Positions 22,819 through 31,774 of a stretch of DNA of 64,000 nucleotides are shown piece by piece. The position numbers were made by a program, and so were the translations under genes. The stretch's first letter is position 1; each line of letters begins with the position of its first letter. Below the pieces are notes generated by a model. The model was not told the origin of the DNA. It searched no databases and was given only the letters and a program-made list of their open reading frames with translations. The stretch comes from Oceanospirillum maris DSM 6286. GTDB taxonomy: Bacteria; Pseudomonadota; Gammaproteobacteria; Pseudomonadales; Halomonadaceae. The stretch lies in contig NZ_KE383936.1 in NCBI RefSeq assembly GCF_000422865.1, forward strand, positions 158,146 to 222,145. Direction: 5' to 3'.

Positions 22819-23472
22819 ATGACCGATTATATCAATGCTCTAATCAAAGATGACGGCCCTGCTCTAGTCTATATCATGGACCCTATGTGCAGTTGGTGTT
22901 GGGCATTTAAGCCTGTTATCGAAGAGATACGAACTGCGTTCCCCGGGTTTAATGTTTACACCTTACCGGGTGGCCTAGCGCCTGATAGTAGTGAGCCTAT
23001 GCCTGAGGCTCAAAAGGTCCAAATATCGAGTATTTGGAAAAAAATTGAAAGCACCGTAGGCACAACATTTAATCATGATTTTTGGACGCAATGTGAACCA
23101 CGGCGCTCGACCTACCCGACTTGTCGCGCTCTTCTTCTTGCTCGAGATATTGGCAAAGAGAACGAGATGATTGATTCAATTCAGCGGGCTTATTATTTAA
23201 ACGCACAGAACCCTTCTGATATGGCAACGTTAGCATTGTGTGCCGCAGAGATCGGTATGGATATTGAGCCTTTCAAGCAAGCAATGGTCAGCGATGAACT
23301 TGACGAACGTTTACAGCAGGAATTGACGTTTCACCAACGTTTGGGCGTGCAAGGTTTTCCCTCTCTGGTGTTAAAAGTCTCTGACCGCTGGATGGGTATC
23401 GGTCTGGATTATAAAGATGCTAAGTCGATGATTGAACAGATCAAAGCAGGTATTGAAAAAACAGACATCTAA
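22819..23472 (+). CDS. DsbA-family thioredoxin-fold protein (cytoplasmic)
   Basis: A 217-residue thioredoxin-fold protein with a CxxC in DPMCSWCWAF near residue 23 and the cis-Pro region GVQGFPSLVL toward the C-terminus. It has no signal peptide, so it probably acts in the cytoplasm. The overall layout is that of the DsbA/FrnE-like group of thiol-disulfide oxidoreductases. Substrate unknown. AGGATGG lies just before the ATG. It is divergent from rsmE. Confidence 0.85.
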   Translation: MTDYINALIKDDGPALVYIMDPMCSWCWAFKPVIEEIRTAFPGFNVYTLPGGLAPDSSEPMPEAQKVQISSIWKKIESTVGTTFNHDFWTQCEPRRSTYPTCRALLLARDIGKENEMIDSIQRAYYLNAQNPSDMATLALCAAEIGMDIEPFKQAMVSDELDERLQQELTFHQRLGVQGFPSLVLKVSDRWMGIGLDYKDAKSMIEQIKAGIEKTDI

Positions 23473-23547
23473 GAGTGAGCGACGATATTTAATGAAAGGA
23501 GTACGATAACGTTCCGTTAACCAAAGGAAATATGAAATGGATCTAAT

Positions 23548-23561
23548 TTGATATAAATCAA
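23548..23561 (+). promoter_or_regulatory. FNR/Anr box
   Basis: TTGATATAAATCAA is a perfect match to the FNR/Anr consensus TTGAT-N4-ATCAA. A -10-like TTTATA lies at 23586-23591, close to the distance expected when FNR sits at about -41.5. The next gene is the sensor GGDEF-EAL gene starting at 23716, giving a leader of roughly 120 bases that contains the perfect inverted repeat ATGACT-caat-AGTCAT (23596-23611). Confidence 0.7.
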
Positions 23562-23715
23562 TAGATTAAAGATGTCTTTGTTTCGTTTATATGAGATGAC
23601 TCAATAGTCATGGTCATTGTGTCACATAAAGAAATAGTGATCTGACTCAGAGCGCTATTGTGTTATTTTGTGTAATATTAGGTATTTGTATTTTATGTTT
23701 GCCGAGGTTAACGCA

Positions 23716-26460
23716 ATGTTGTCACAAGGATGTTATAGCCGCCTAGCGGTAAAACGAGTGGCCTTTGGCGTGCTATTACTATGGCTCGCTTTGATACTGT
23801 GTGTGTGGAGTAATGATGCTTGGGCTATTCGTACCGAATCCAGTGAAGCTGTATTAACCGCCCAAGAGCTTAGATGGTTGCAACAACATAATAATCAAGT
23901 TGATGTGGGCATTGCGTTTGTACCGCCACATACAATGGAGCTTGATGAGAGTAATCAGTACCACGGCGTAGCTATGGACTTTTTGGCGCTGATGGAGAAA
24001 AAGCTCCCCGTTAATTTCAAAGCTCATTTCTATCCTTCCTATTCAGCCTTACTTGAAGGTGCTAAAACCGGCCAAATTGATATGGTCTTTGCTGCATCAA
24101 TTACCCCAGAGCGAGAGCAATACCTTATCTTTACCCAGCCTTATACTTTTCTATCCAATAAGATTTTTGTGCGTAAGACCGCTGAAGGCTTTCAAAATAT
24201 TGATGAGCTTATTGGCAAAACCGTTGCCGTGATTCGTGGTACTGCGATGGCTGAGCACCTTCGACTGTTTTACCCAGGAATTAAGCTACTTGAATTAAAA
24301 AGCTCAAAGGATCTTATGCTGGCGGTGTCGTCTGGTAATGCTGATGCGGCGATATCTGTTGTGGCTAGTGCGTGGTGGCATATGAAAGAAGAGGGTATTA
24401 GCAATCTTGATATCAGTGGTGATGCAAATTTTAGCTACGCGGTACGTTTTGCCACGAGAAAAGAGCTGCCACTTTTAGCGCATATCCTAGAAAAAGGCTT
24501 ATATAACATCAGTGACCGTGAGCATGATGAGGTGCATCGTCGTTGGCTGTATCCGCAGATAGCTGGTGTGATTAATAAAGAGACGGTCTATCGCTACGGT
24601 GGCTTAACGATAGCGATTTTTTTAATTGCTTTAATTATTTTTGGTTTGCTTTTAATTCGTCGCCTGCGGTATGAAGTTGCACAACGCTTGGAAACTGAGC
24701 AGGCCCTGCGCAATAGTGAAGAGCGTTTCGAGCTAGCGATTAGAGGAACTAATGATGGTATCTGGGATTGGAATCTACACACTAATGAGCTTTATTTAGC
24801 TCCTCGTTTTTTACAGATTATTGGTCAACGTGATGCCGGTGTTGGTGTTTTTTGGCAAGGTTTAGACCCTTGGTTAAAGCGCGTTCATCCAAAGGATCGC
24901 CCTCTATTTGAGCGGGCGACAGCAGAGCATCTTAAAGATCATCAACCGTTGGATATTCGTTACCGTATGCTACGGGATCAAGGTGAATGGATCTGGGTGC
25001 GTATGCGGGGACAGGTGCAACGTAATGAGCTGGATAATGCGCTGCGTCTTTGTGGTTCTATTATGGATGTCACAGAGAAAAAACGGTCTGAGGATGAGGT
25101 TCGCCGACTGGCTTATTTTGATCAGTTAACAGGCATTGCTAATAGGGAGCTATTTAAGATTAGCCTGCAGGGTGCGGTGAATAAGCTGAACACTCAAGAT
25201 AGCCCTTTCGCTATTATGTTTGTCGACTTAGATCAATTTAAGCTAATCAATGATTCCTTGGGGCATCGCATTGGTGATTTACTGCTTTATCGTGTTGCTG
25301 AGATGCTGGGGGAGATTTTGCCCACAACCTGCTTTATCGGACGATTAGGTGGCGACGAATTTGCTGTTCTTATGGAAGAGCCTAGTGGGGCTAGCGAGGT
25401 TAAGCAGTGGGCTGAGAAAATTATCGAGATGCTAGCAAAGCCGATGATACTTGATGACCACGATGTACGAATAACCGCAAGTATTGGTATTTCTCACTGG
25501 ATTGATGCCCCAGCAAGTCTTGATAGAGCTATGGAGCAGGCTGATATTGCATTGTTTGAAGCAAAGCGGGAGTGCCGAGGGTCATTCTGCTTCCATGAAG
25601 ATAGCATGAGTGAGCGTATTCTAGAGAAAACGCTACTGGCAAAAGATTTAGAAAGCGCCCTAAAAAATAATGAGCTTTATTTGATGTACCAGCCTCAAAT
25701 TAATCTACAGCAAGAACGGGTTATTGGCTGTGAGGCATTAATACGCTGGAATCACCCAGAACGAGGTTTGATCCCTCCTGATCATTTTATTTCTTTAGCG
25801 GAAGAGCGTGGTCTTATCCATCAGATTGGTGATTGGGTTTTGCATCAAGCCTGTAAGCAAGCCCGTAACTGGCTTGATGATGGTGTTGACTTTGGTGGTA
25901 TTGGCGTCAATGTTTCTTCTTTGCAGTTATTGTCTCAGGGTTTTGTTCAACGTGTTGAAGAGGCGCTGGAAACCTACCATCTATCGGCGGAATATATTGA
26001 ACTTGAAATTACCGAGACAGTATTGGTTCGAGATATTCAATTAGCTGAGCGTGTGATGAATCGCCTGTGTCAGCTGGGTATTAGCTTTTCAATTGATGAC
26101 TTTGGCACAGGTTATTCTTCTTTACTCTATTTGCAGCGTTTACCTATTGGCCGTCTTAAATTAGCTCAGGAATTTGTTCGGGATACCATGCCAGATGCCA
26201 ATGAGCATGGCCAAAGTGAGGCCGTTGTTTCAGCAGCACTTCATTTGGGAAAAAACCTTAAAATCCCTGTGATTGCGGAAGGGATTGAGAATTTTGCCCA
26301 GTTTGAGTGGTTAAAACACCAAGGCTGTGATGAAGGGCAAGGCTATCTATTTGCTAAACCAATGCTAGCGGCAGACTTTAAAGCGTTTGTGCATCATACG
26401 GCGTCCCATGGGATCTTACCGGTTCCTGTTGATCCTGAATGCACTATGATGGTGAGTTAA
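23716..26460 (+). CDS. Membrane-bound periplasmic-sensor PAS-GGDEF-EAL protein
   Basis: 914-residue c-di-GMP enzyme. Order: N-terminal signal/anchor helix (VAFGVLLLWLALILCVW), a type 3 periplasmic solute-binding domain (about 50-280; DVGIAFVPPHTMEL, MVFAASITPERE, IDELIGKTVAVIRGT), a membrane helix (about 293-315), a PAS domain (about 340-455), an intact GGDEF (about 544, LGGDEFAVLM) and an EAL domain (CEALIRWNHPERG near 672, IDDFGTGYSSL, VIAEGIEN). In the EAL domain the usual KID triplet reads KLA, so the Lys is kept but the Asp is not. ATG 23716 is preferred because GAGG lies nine bases upstream. The solute-binding domain suggests sensing of an amino acid or similar small ligand. An FNR box upstream suggests control by oxygen. 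Confidence 0.92.
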   Translation: MLSQGCYSRLAVKRVAFGVLLLWLALILCVWSNDAWAIRTESSEAVLTAQELRWLQQHNNQVDVGIAFVPPHTMELDESNQYHGVAMDFLALMEKKLPVNFKAHFYPSYSALLEGAKTGQIDMVFAASITPEREQYLIFTQPYTFLSNKIFVRKTAEGFQNIDELIGKTVAVIRGTAMAEHLRLFYPGIKLLELKSSKDLMLAVSSGNADAAISVVASAWWHMKEEGISNLDISGDANFSYAVRFATRKELPLLAHILEKGLYNISDREHDEVHRRWLYPQIAGVINKETVYRYGGLTIAIFLIALIIFGLLLIRRLRYEVAQRLETEQALRNSEERFELAIRGTNDGIWDWNLHTNELYLAPRFLQIIGQRDAGVGVFWQGLDPWLKRVHPKDRPLFERATAEHLKDHQPLDIRYRMLRDQGEWIWVRMRGQVQRNELDNALRLCGSIMDVTEKKRSEDEVRRLAYFDQLTGIANRELFKISLQGAVNKLNTQDSPFAIMFVDLDQFKLINDSLGHRIGDLLLYRVAEMLGEILPTTCFIGRLGGDEFAVLMEEPSGASEVKQWAEKIIEMLAKPMILDDHDVRITASIGISHWIDAPASLDRAMEQADIALFEAKRECRGSFCFHEDSMSERILEKTLLAKDLESALKNNELYLMYQPQINLQQERVIGCEALIRWNHPERGLIPPDHFISLAEERGLIHQIGDWVLHQACKQARNWLDDGVDFGGIGVNVSSLQLLSQGFVQRVEEALETYHLSAEYIELEITETVLVRDIQLAERVMNRLCQLGISFSIDDFGTGYSSLLYLQRLPIGRLKLAQEFVRDTMPDANEHGQSEAVVSAALHLGKNLKIPVIAEGIENFAQFEWLKHQGCDEGQGYLFAKPMLAADFKAFVHHTASHGILPVPVDPECTMMVS

Positions 26461-26493
26461 GGGGGGCCGCCACCGGCTTTCTCCCCCTTTTTT
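26459..26493 (+). terminator. Intrinsic terminator after the GGDEF-EAL gene
   Basis: AAGGGGG (26459-26465) pairs with CCCCCTT (26483-26489), with an inner GCCG/CGGC stem, and is followed by T6. It overlaps the stop codon and lies between converging genes. Confidence 0.75.
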
Positions 26494-26500
26494 ACCAAGA

Positions 26501-27697
26501 TTAACGATTAATAGCCTTAAATATCGCTTGGCTCAGACGGTCAATATTGCCATCGTTAATACCAGCAATATTAATTCGGCCGGAATCAACCGCATAAATA
26601 GCGTATTCATCTTTTAAGTATTTAACCTCTGCTTTACTCAGGCCAGAATAAGAGAACATTCCTTTCTGAGCGGTGATAAAACTAAAGTCACGATCGCTCG
26701 ATAACTGTTCAAGGTTTTGAACCAAATTCGCCCGCATACGATGGATACGGCTGCGCATCTCTGCTAGTTCCTGTATCCATTGCTGGCGCAATTCTGTATC
26801 AGATAAAATAGTGGAAACAATGGCAGCCCCATGGGCTGGAGGATTGGAGTAGTTGGCACGGATACAGTTGCAGGCTTGAGAGAATACATTACTGCAATGC
26901 TCAGGTGTTGAAGCAACGATGCTTAAAGCCCCAATACGCTCATTGTATAAGCCAAAGTTTTTTGAGCAGGATGTTGTGATTAAAGCTTCAGGGCACTTTT
27001 CAAGGATGAGCCTTAAACCTTGGACATCTTCTTCTAAGCCATCACCAAAGCCTTGGTAGGCACAATCAATCAAAGGAAGTAGGCCTTGGTCTGCAACGGC
27101 TTGGCTGATCTGCTGCCATTGCTCTAGTGTAGGGTCGATTCCGGTTGGATTATGACAGCTTGCGTGTAGGAGGATTACGTCACCTGCGGGTATCTGCCGG
27201 ATTTCCTCTAACATCCGTTCAAACGCTAGAGCATTTGCCTGAGCATCGTAATAAGGGTAGGTACGCACTTCTACGCCAGCCCCTGCAAAAACATGAAAGT
27301 GGTTTGACCATGTAGGATCGCTCACCCAGATTTTTGCTTTTGGATTGAGGGCATTGACCAGATCACCTGCAACCCGAAGAGCTCCTGTACCACCTGGGGT
27401 TTGCGCCGTACTGATGCAAGACGTTTTAGTAAGAGGGTGGTCATCACCTAGCATTAATGTTTGCAGTAATACGGCAAGCTCTGGTGCACCTGCAGGGCCA
27501 ATGTAACCCTTACTTTGTTCATGCTCAAGAATCAAAGCCTCGGCTTTTTTTACAACAGGCAAGATCGGTGTTAGACCCTGGTCATCCTTATAAACACCAA
27601 CACCAAGATCAATTTTTGTAGGTGTTGGATCTTTCTTAAATGCCATCATTAACGCCAATAGGGCATCACCGGGAATCGCCTTAACATTCTCAAACAT
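26501..27697 (-). CDS. Aromatic/aspartate aminotransferase (class I, TyrB/AspC type)
   Basis: PLP enzyme of 398 aa that transfers amino groups between aspartate or aromatic amino acids and 2-oxoglutarate. It begins MFENVKAIPGDALLALM and has IDLGVGVYKDDQG, TPGGTGALRVAGD, WVSDPTWSNHFHVF, HASCHNPTGIDPT, IDCAYQGFGDGLEED and the PLP lysine in TTSCSKNFGLYNERIG. I chose the ATG with GGAG seven bases upstream rather than the one four codons earlier. Substrate preference (tyrB or aspC) cannot be told from the sequence alone. Confidence 0.93.
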   Translation of the reverse strand: MFENVKAIPGDALLALMMAFKKDPTPTKIDLGVGVYKDDQGLTPILPVVKKAEALILEHEQSKGYIGPAGAPELAVLLQTLMLGDDHPLTKTSCISTAQTPGGTGALRVAGDLVNALNPKAKIWVSDPTWSNHFHVFAGAGVEVRTYPYYDAQANALAFERMLEEIRQIPAGDVILLHASCHNPTGIDPTLEQWQQISQAVADQGLLPLIDCAYQGFGDGLEEDVQGLRLILEKCPEALITTSCSKNFGLYNERIGALSIVASTPEHCSNVFSQACNCIRANYSNPPAHGAAIVSTILSDTELRQQWIQELAEMRSRIHRMRANLVQNLEQLSSDRDFSFITAQKGMFSYSGLSKAEVKYLKDEYAIYAVDSGRINIAGINDGNIDRLSQAIFKAINR

Positions 27698-27889
27698 GAC
27701 ATGCTCCAAAATAGGAAAAGATGTGACGGTTTTATTGTTATTTACCCGTTGAATAGTAACGCTTTTTGGCTAATGGGTTGTCTTCGCATATTGTTGAATA
27801 AAGCAGGCAGGACGTGCTAAGTGTAATCTTTTCATGACAGTTGCGGTGAGGCCTTGAAGCATCTAGGGTCAGATTCAAGAAGATGTAAC

Positions 27890-27913
27890 AAAAAAAGCCT
27901 GATTTTTTCAGGC
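27890..27913 (-). terminator. Intrinsic terminator after the diiron MBL-fold gene
   Basis: On the minus strand GCCTGA ... TCAGGC (27897-27902 with 27908-27913) is followed by T7. It separates the sensor operon from the aminotransferase downstream. Confidence 0.75.
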
Positions 27914-27958
27914 CTTTTGAGTGTGGATCTCTTTATTCTTTATTTCTTATTCTTGATT

Positions 27959-28693
27959 TTATTTTATGCCTGTTCCTACTTCTAACTCATCAAGCCAGTC
28001 TAAGAAACGCTGAACATCACGACCTTTAAAAATAGCACCATGCTGAGGAGCCATATATTCAATATCCAGTTGACGCACGCGACGTACCCAATCTTTCTTC
28101 GCTCGGTTAGACGGCATCCAGCGTTGATGGAAGAGTCGCATTTTATCCACATGGGCATCAAAGTCCTCCACAAACATTGGCGCGCCATCGGGTAGAAGTG
28201 CAGCGCCAATATCACCACTCATTAGAATCTTGGCTTGAGGGTCGTATACACTAAAATTGCCGGATGAATGCATATAGTGAGCAGGAATAAACTGAAGCTC
28301 AATATCGTCTAAACGTAGGCTTTTGCCTTCATCTGGTAGAGGATTGTAGCGAATGCTATTACAGCCAAAGTGACGTAGAAAACCTTCCCATAACCAAGGT
28401 GCGTGAAGCTCCGCATGGGGCAGAGTTTTATCCCAGAGTCCTAGAGAAGAGATGATGTCAGGGTCTTGGTGAGATGCAAACAGGTGCGTAATTTGCTGAA
28501 CAGGTACGTGATGAACCACCGCCGCGAGCATTGCCGAGAATAGCTCAATACCACCGGGATCGAGCATGATCGCGTGGTTAGTGGTTTTGATCATATATTG
28601 GTTGGTATCAATGATCTTGCTAGGGCGCTCTTCATCGCGACCAAAAACCAGCCATTCGTGGCTGCGACCTTCATGGAGCTTTATGACTTTCAT
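27959..28693 (-). CDS. ODP-like diiron metallo-beta-lactamase-fold protein
   Basis: A 244-residue MBL-fold protein whose metal ligands are of the flavodiiron/ODP kind rather than the zinc HxHxDH kind: H75-x-D77-x-D79 in FASHQDPDI, H142 in AHYMHSSGNF, D161 in MSGDIGAAL and H218 in APQHGAIF. Replacement of the second His by an acidic residue is the hallmark of diiron members. ODP proteins bind O2 and, in Treponema, feed oxygen signals into chemotaxis. There is no flavodoxin domain. It follows the chemoreceptor-like gene by 37 bases on the same strand, so the two probably form one operon. A sensing role is inferred from family and context. Confidence 0.85.
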   Translation of the reverse strand: MKVIKLHEGRSHEWLVFGRDEERPSKIIDTNQYMIKTTNHAIMLDPGGIELFSAMLAAVVHHVPVQQITHLFASHQDPDIISSLGLWDKTLPHAELHAPWLWEGFLRHFGCNSIRYNPLPDEGKSLRLDDIELQFIPAHYMHSSGNFSVYDPQAKILMSGDIGAALLPDGAPMFVEDFDAHVDKMRLFHQRWMPSNRAKKDWVRRVRQLDIEYMAPQHGAIFKGRDVQRFLDWLDELEVGTGIK

Positions 28694-28730
28694 AACAAAA
28701 TCCGGCGTTAGTGTTTGTAGGCTTACCTGA

Positions 28731-29339
28731 TTATCGCTCTAAAGAATGACGACATTTGGTGGCAATATGTTTAATTCGATTCGCAGCTTTTTCAAGCTTA
28801 ACCACAATGCCTTCAAGACTGGCTTGATAGCTGTCCGCAGCTGTTGCCGCCTCAAGACGAGAGGTTGCGGTGACGACATTGGCTGCCAACATACGCGATT
28901 CAATTTCATCCAGTAGTTCAAATAGCTTGCGCATGTGGCGACGGAGTTGCACCGACTGCTGATGATGCTGGTTATAGGCCATCTTGGCGATAGGGTCTAA
29001 TGTTTCAACGTAGGGTGCCGTTGAAGCTTTTTGTTGTGCTTTGGCAAAGCGGAGGTTCGCGTCAGAACTGTGCAGCTCTGCCAGAGAGGTGCGAGAAAGA
29101 ACGAGGGCTTCTCGATTAATTTCTTTAACCAACCAAATGGTGTCATTGGCCAGCTCAACCATAAAGTCGGTGATGGGCTTAAAAGTACGCACATTGTCTC
29201 CCGCGCGAGCTACAAGCGCTTTAGCGTTCATTGCCTCAAGAGAAATATTCTTTGCCTCAGTGAGCACAACGCTAAGATCTGCTGCGACTGTGGCGGCATT
29301 AATAAAAAAGTGGGCACTGTTTTTGCTTCTGAACTGCAT
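28731..29339 (-). CDS. Soluble minimal chemoreceptor-like protein
   Basis: A 202-residue, mostly helical soluble protein without membrane segments. Residues 31-70 (NISLEAMNAKALVARAGDNV and the following FKPITDFMVELAND) align by eye with the hairpin tip of chemoreceptors ([16 protein letters not shown]...[10 protein letters not shown]): the N-A-x-A and A-R-A-G positions are kept but the rest diverges. Flanking segments look like coiled coil. I infer a cytoplasmic signalling partner that may couple the ODP-like protein downstream to CheA/CheW or to receptor arrays. No clear ribosome site precedes the ATG, so the start could be a few codons inside. Confidence 0.7.
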   Translation of the reverse strand: MQFRSKNSAHFFINAATVAADLSVVLTEAKNISLEAMNAKALVARAGDNVRTFKPITDFMVELANDTIWLVKEINREALVLSRTSLAELHSSDANLRFAKAQQKASTAPYVETLDPIAKMAYNQHHQQSVQLRRHMRKLFELLDEIESRMLAANVVTATSRLEAATAADSYQASLEGIVVKLEKAANRIKHIATKCRHSLER

Positions 29340-29739
29340 GATAGGAGCACCACGGGCAGGCTATGGAAAGAAGGAAAGAATGATAACGATCGTTTAATTA
29401 TGGTGATGCCATGGACTAATGACAACCATTAGCTGATTTCGATACCCGTATTATAGCAATGGGAATGATGATACCAAAATAAGCTAAAGTGATATCGGGT
29501 CGCTTTTAAAACATTTACCTCTTTTTTGGTCTACTTTTGCTCGTAAGTAGTGCATATTTTTAATAAAGAAGTATCAGAAATTGGTTTTTATTACTCTACG
29601 AAAGTATTATTCTTTTTGCCTTGGTCTGAGGCTTCATGGATCTGAAGCCCAGAAAAAATAAGAATACGCCTCATGGCAATAATAATATTGCCAAAGGGCC
29701 TGCGGCCATAAGCTGCTGATAAGCAAATTAGGTGCTGTT
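29340..29739. other. 400-base divergent intergenic region
   Basis: Separates the minus-strand ODP/chemoreceptor-like pair from the plus-strand chemoreceptor. It holds two perfect inverted repeats near the plus-strand gene: GGCTTCA/TGAAGCC (29630-29649) and TGGCAATA-ataa-TATTGCCA (29674-29693), with centres 44 bases apart. I see no protein gene and no sigma-28 or sigma-54 motif in it. Confidence 0.6.
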
Positions 29740-31674
29740 ATGTCGAAACAGTCATTCGCGCTGAATAGCCGATTACTCCGCCCTGTTATTATTGCCATTA
29801 TCCTTTTAGCAGGGATACAAACCGTTTTATCCATTATCCTTATGACGTCAGGCGGGAAAAGCCTTGTCGATGATATTCGCTCACGGTTGAGCGCAGAGAA
29901 TGGCAAGGTATCGAATGAGCTGCGTTCTGCAAGTGAAGGCGTTCAATCTCAAATATCCCAGATGACCCTAAGAGTGTCAGAAGATCTGGCCACAAACCTT
30001 CAACAGCAGTTAGAACAAGAAAAAAGCAGTACAGTAAAACTTCTTGAGACTTCTTTGCTCGATACCTCAAAAAACATGGCCATACTTTTGGCTGCTGTAT
30101 CTCCTGAAGCTATTTGGGATCGTGATACGCCTCAATTAACACAATATGTCAAAATGGCCCATGAAAGTCAGCATGTGGTATTTGCTGGTTTTTATGATGG
30201 CTATGGTAAGCGGATGACCCGCTATTTGAATCGTCGAAGTGATCTTGTTAAAGAGTTAATGAAAACAGGGGAAGGTGATAATTCTTTAGATCGCGTGATT
30301 GATGCCGCTAAAAAACATAAACGCGTTGTCGTCATTGATCAGCCTATTAATCCCAACGGTGCTGTTATTGGCCGATTGGTTATTGGGGTGAGCCGAGACG
30401 TTGTGATTGATAATACTCAGAAAATGGAAGTGGGTTTTAATCAGCTGATTGCAGACAGCCTAGCAACAGTAAAAGGCAGTATTAATAAAGGTGGCTCCCA
30501 GTCGGTAACGGATTTGCAGAAGCGTTTGAGTGGGATTCAGCAACATAACGACTCCGCTCGATTAAGTATCGAACAAAGTGTTGAACACTCGTCTCAGAGC
30601 CTAGTGCAGCAAATGACGTTAGTTTCTGTTGTGAGCGCTTTGATTTTGGTGGTCGTTTTGGTCGTTGTTCTATCGGTGCGTTTATTACGTCGAATTCATG
30701 TTTTAACGGAGGCCCTAACGGATCTTTCCGCCGGTGAAAGCGATCTTACTCAGAGAATCGATGTAACAGGTCGTGATGAAATTACCGAAATGGCAAAAAA
30801 GGTGAATCACTTTGTGCAGGCGATTCAAGCGATTATCAATGATGCTCAGCAGATCTCTCACCACACGACCCATGTTGTTGCTGCTATGCATCAAGGTAAT
30901 TTACACGCCTCTGAAGCGACAGATCGTCAGCAAGCGGCTGCCTCTGAAGCCTCATCTGCTGTTGCTTATATCGCTAATAGTGTGGCGGAGGAAAGTAAAA
31001 GCGTTGCTGAAACGTTAGAAAGTGTTGATCAGATTCGAGAAGAAACCAGCCAAAGTGCTGTAATCTCCCGCCGAGTTCGCCATGATATTGAAGCGCTGGT
31101 TACGGATGTAGAGCATACAGCAGAGGTGATTAATAGCCTTGCCAGACAGAGTGATCAAATTGGTGATGTGTTGGATATGATTAAATCTGTTGCGGAGCAA
31201 ACGAACTTGCTGGCACTTAATGCCGCGATTGAAGCGGCTAGAGCTGGTGAAAGTGGTCGTGGCTTTGCCGTGGTTGCAGATGAAGTTCGTATGTTAGCCA
31301 GTAAAACTCAGCAATCTACCGAGGACATTGAGCGTCAAATTGATCAGTTGCAAGCAGGTACAAAACAAGCGGTTAAAGCGATCAATGATGCCAGTGATGT
31401 GGCTAGAAGTAGTATTGAAGGTATTCGACAATCTGACGAACGTTTAGCAAATGTTAGTACCTCGGTGGATCACTTGCACCGTATGTTTGCAGAGATCACT
31501 AGCATGACATCAGACCAATCATCTCGGGCGCAAAGCATGACACTTGCTTTAGGAGAAATTGTTTCTGAGGCAAAAATAACCTCTGAAGTGGTAGGGAATG
31601 CGACGGCTACCAGCCGCGAGCTTGAGTCTCTGGTTAAAGAGCTAGGACAGAAAGTCGATGGGTTTAAGGTGTAA
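29740..31674 (+). CDS. Methyl-accepting chemotaxis protein
   Basis: 644-residue transmembrane chemoreceptor. Membrane helix 1 is near residues 14-33 ([17 protein letters not shown]), a periplasmic sensing region of about 255 residues follows (Cache-like: [33 protein letters not shown]), then helix 2 near 293-313, a HAMP domain ([21 protein letters not shown]) and the signalling hairpin with the conserved tip [18 protein letters not shown] and [10 protein letters not shown] near 485-510. No C-terminal CheR-tethering pentapeptide is seen. TAGGTG lies just before the ATG. It is divergent from the ODP-like sensor pair. Ligand unknown. Confidence 0.95.
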   Translation: MSKQSFALNSRLLRPVIIAIILLAGIQTVLSIILMTSGGKSLVDDIRSRLSAENGKVSNELRSASEGVQSQISQMTLRVSEDLATNLQQQLEQEKSSTVKLLETSLLDTSKNMAILLAAVSPEAIWDRDTPQLTQYVKMAHESQHVVFAGFYDGYGKRMTRYLNRRSDLVKELMKTGEGDNSLDRVIDAAKKHKRVVVIDQPINPNGAVIGRLVIGVSRDVVIDNTQKMEVGFNQLIADSLATVKGSINKGGSQSVTDLQKRLSGIQQHNDSARLSIEQSVEHSSQSLVQQMTLVSVVSALILVVVLVVVLSVRLLRRIHVLTEALTDLSAGESDLTQRIDVTGRDEITEMAKKVNHFVQAIQAIINDAQQISHHTTHVVAAMHQGNLHASEATDRQQAAASEASSAVAYIANSVAEESKSVAETLESVDQIREETSQSAVISRRVRHDIEALVTDVEHTAEVINSLARQSDQIGDVLDMIKSVAEQTNLLALNAAIEAARAGESGRGFAVVADEVRMLASKTQQSTEDIERQIDQLQAGTKQAVKAINDASDVARSSIEGIRQSDERLANVSTSVDHLHRMFAEITSMTSDQSSRAQSMTLALGEIVSEAKITSEVVGNATATSRELESLVKELGQKVDGFKV

Positions 31675-31742
31675 TACCTATACCGGACAGTAGTGGTGTA
31701 CCTATTACTTGAACGGTTCTAATATAAGCCTCATAAAAAGAC

Positions 31743-31774
31743 ATCGCCGGTTATGAGTTCCGGCGATTTTTTTA
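31743..31774. terminator. Bidirectional terminator between the chemoreceptor and pseI
   Basis: ATCGCCGG (31743-31750) pairs perfectly with CCGGCGAT (31760-31767), followed by T7 on the plus strand; on the minus strand the hairpin is followed by GTCTTTTT. It can serve both converging transcripts. Confidence 0.8.
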
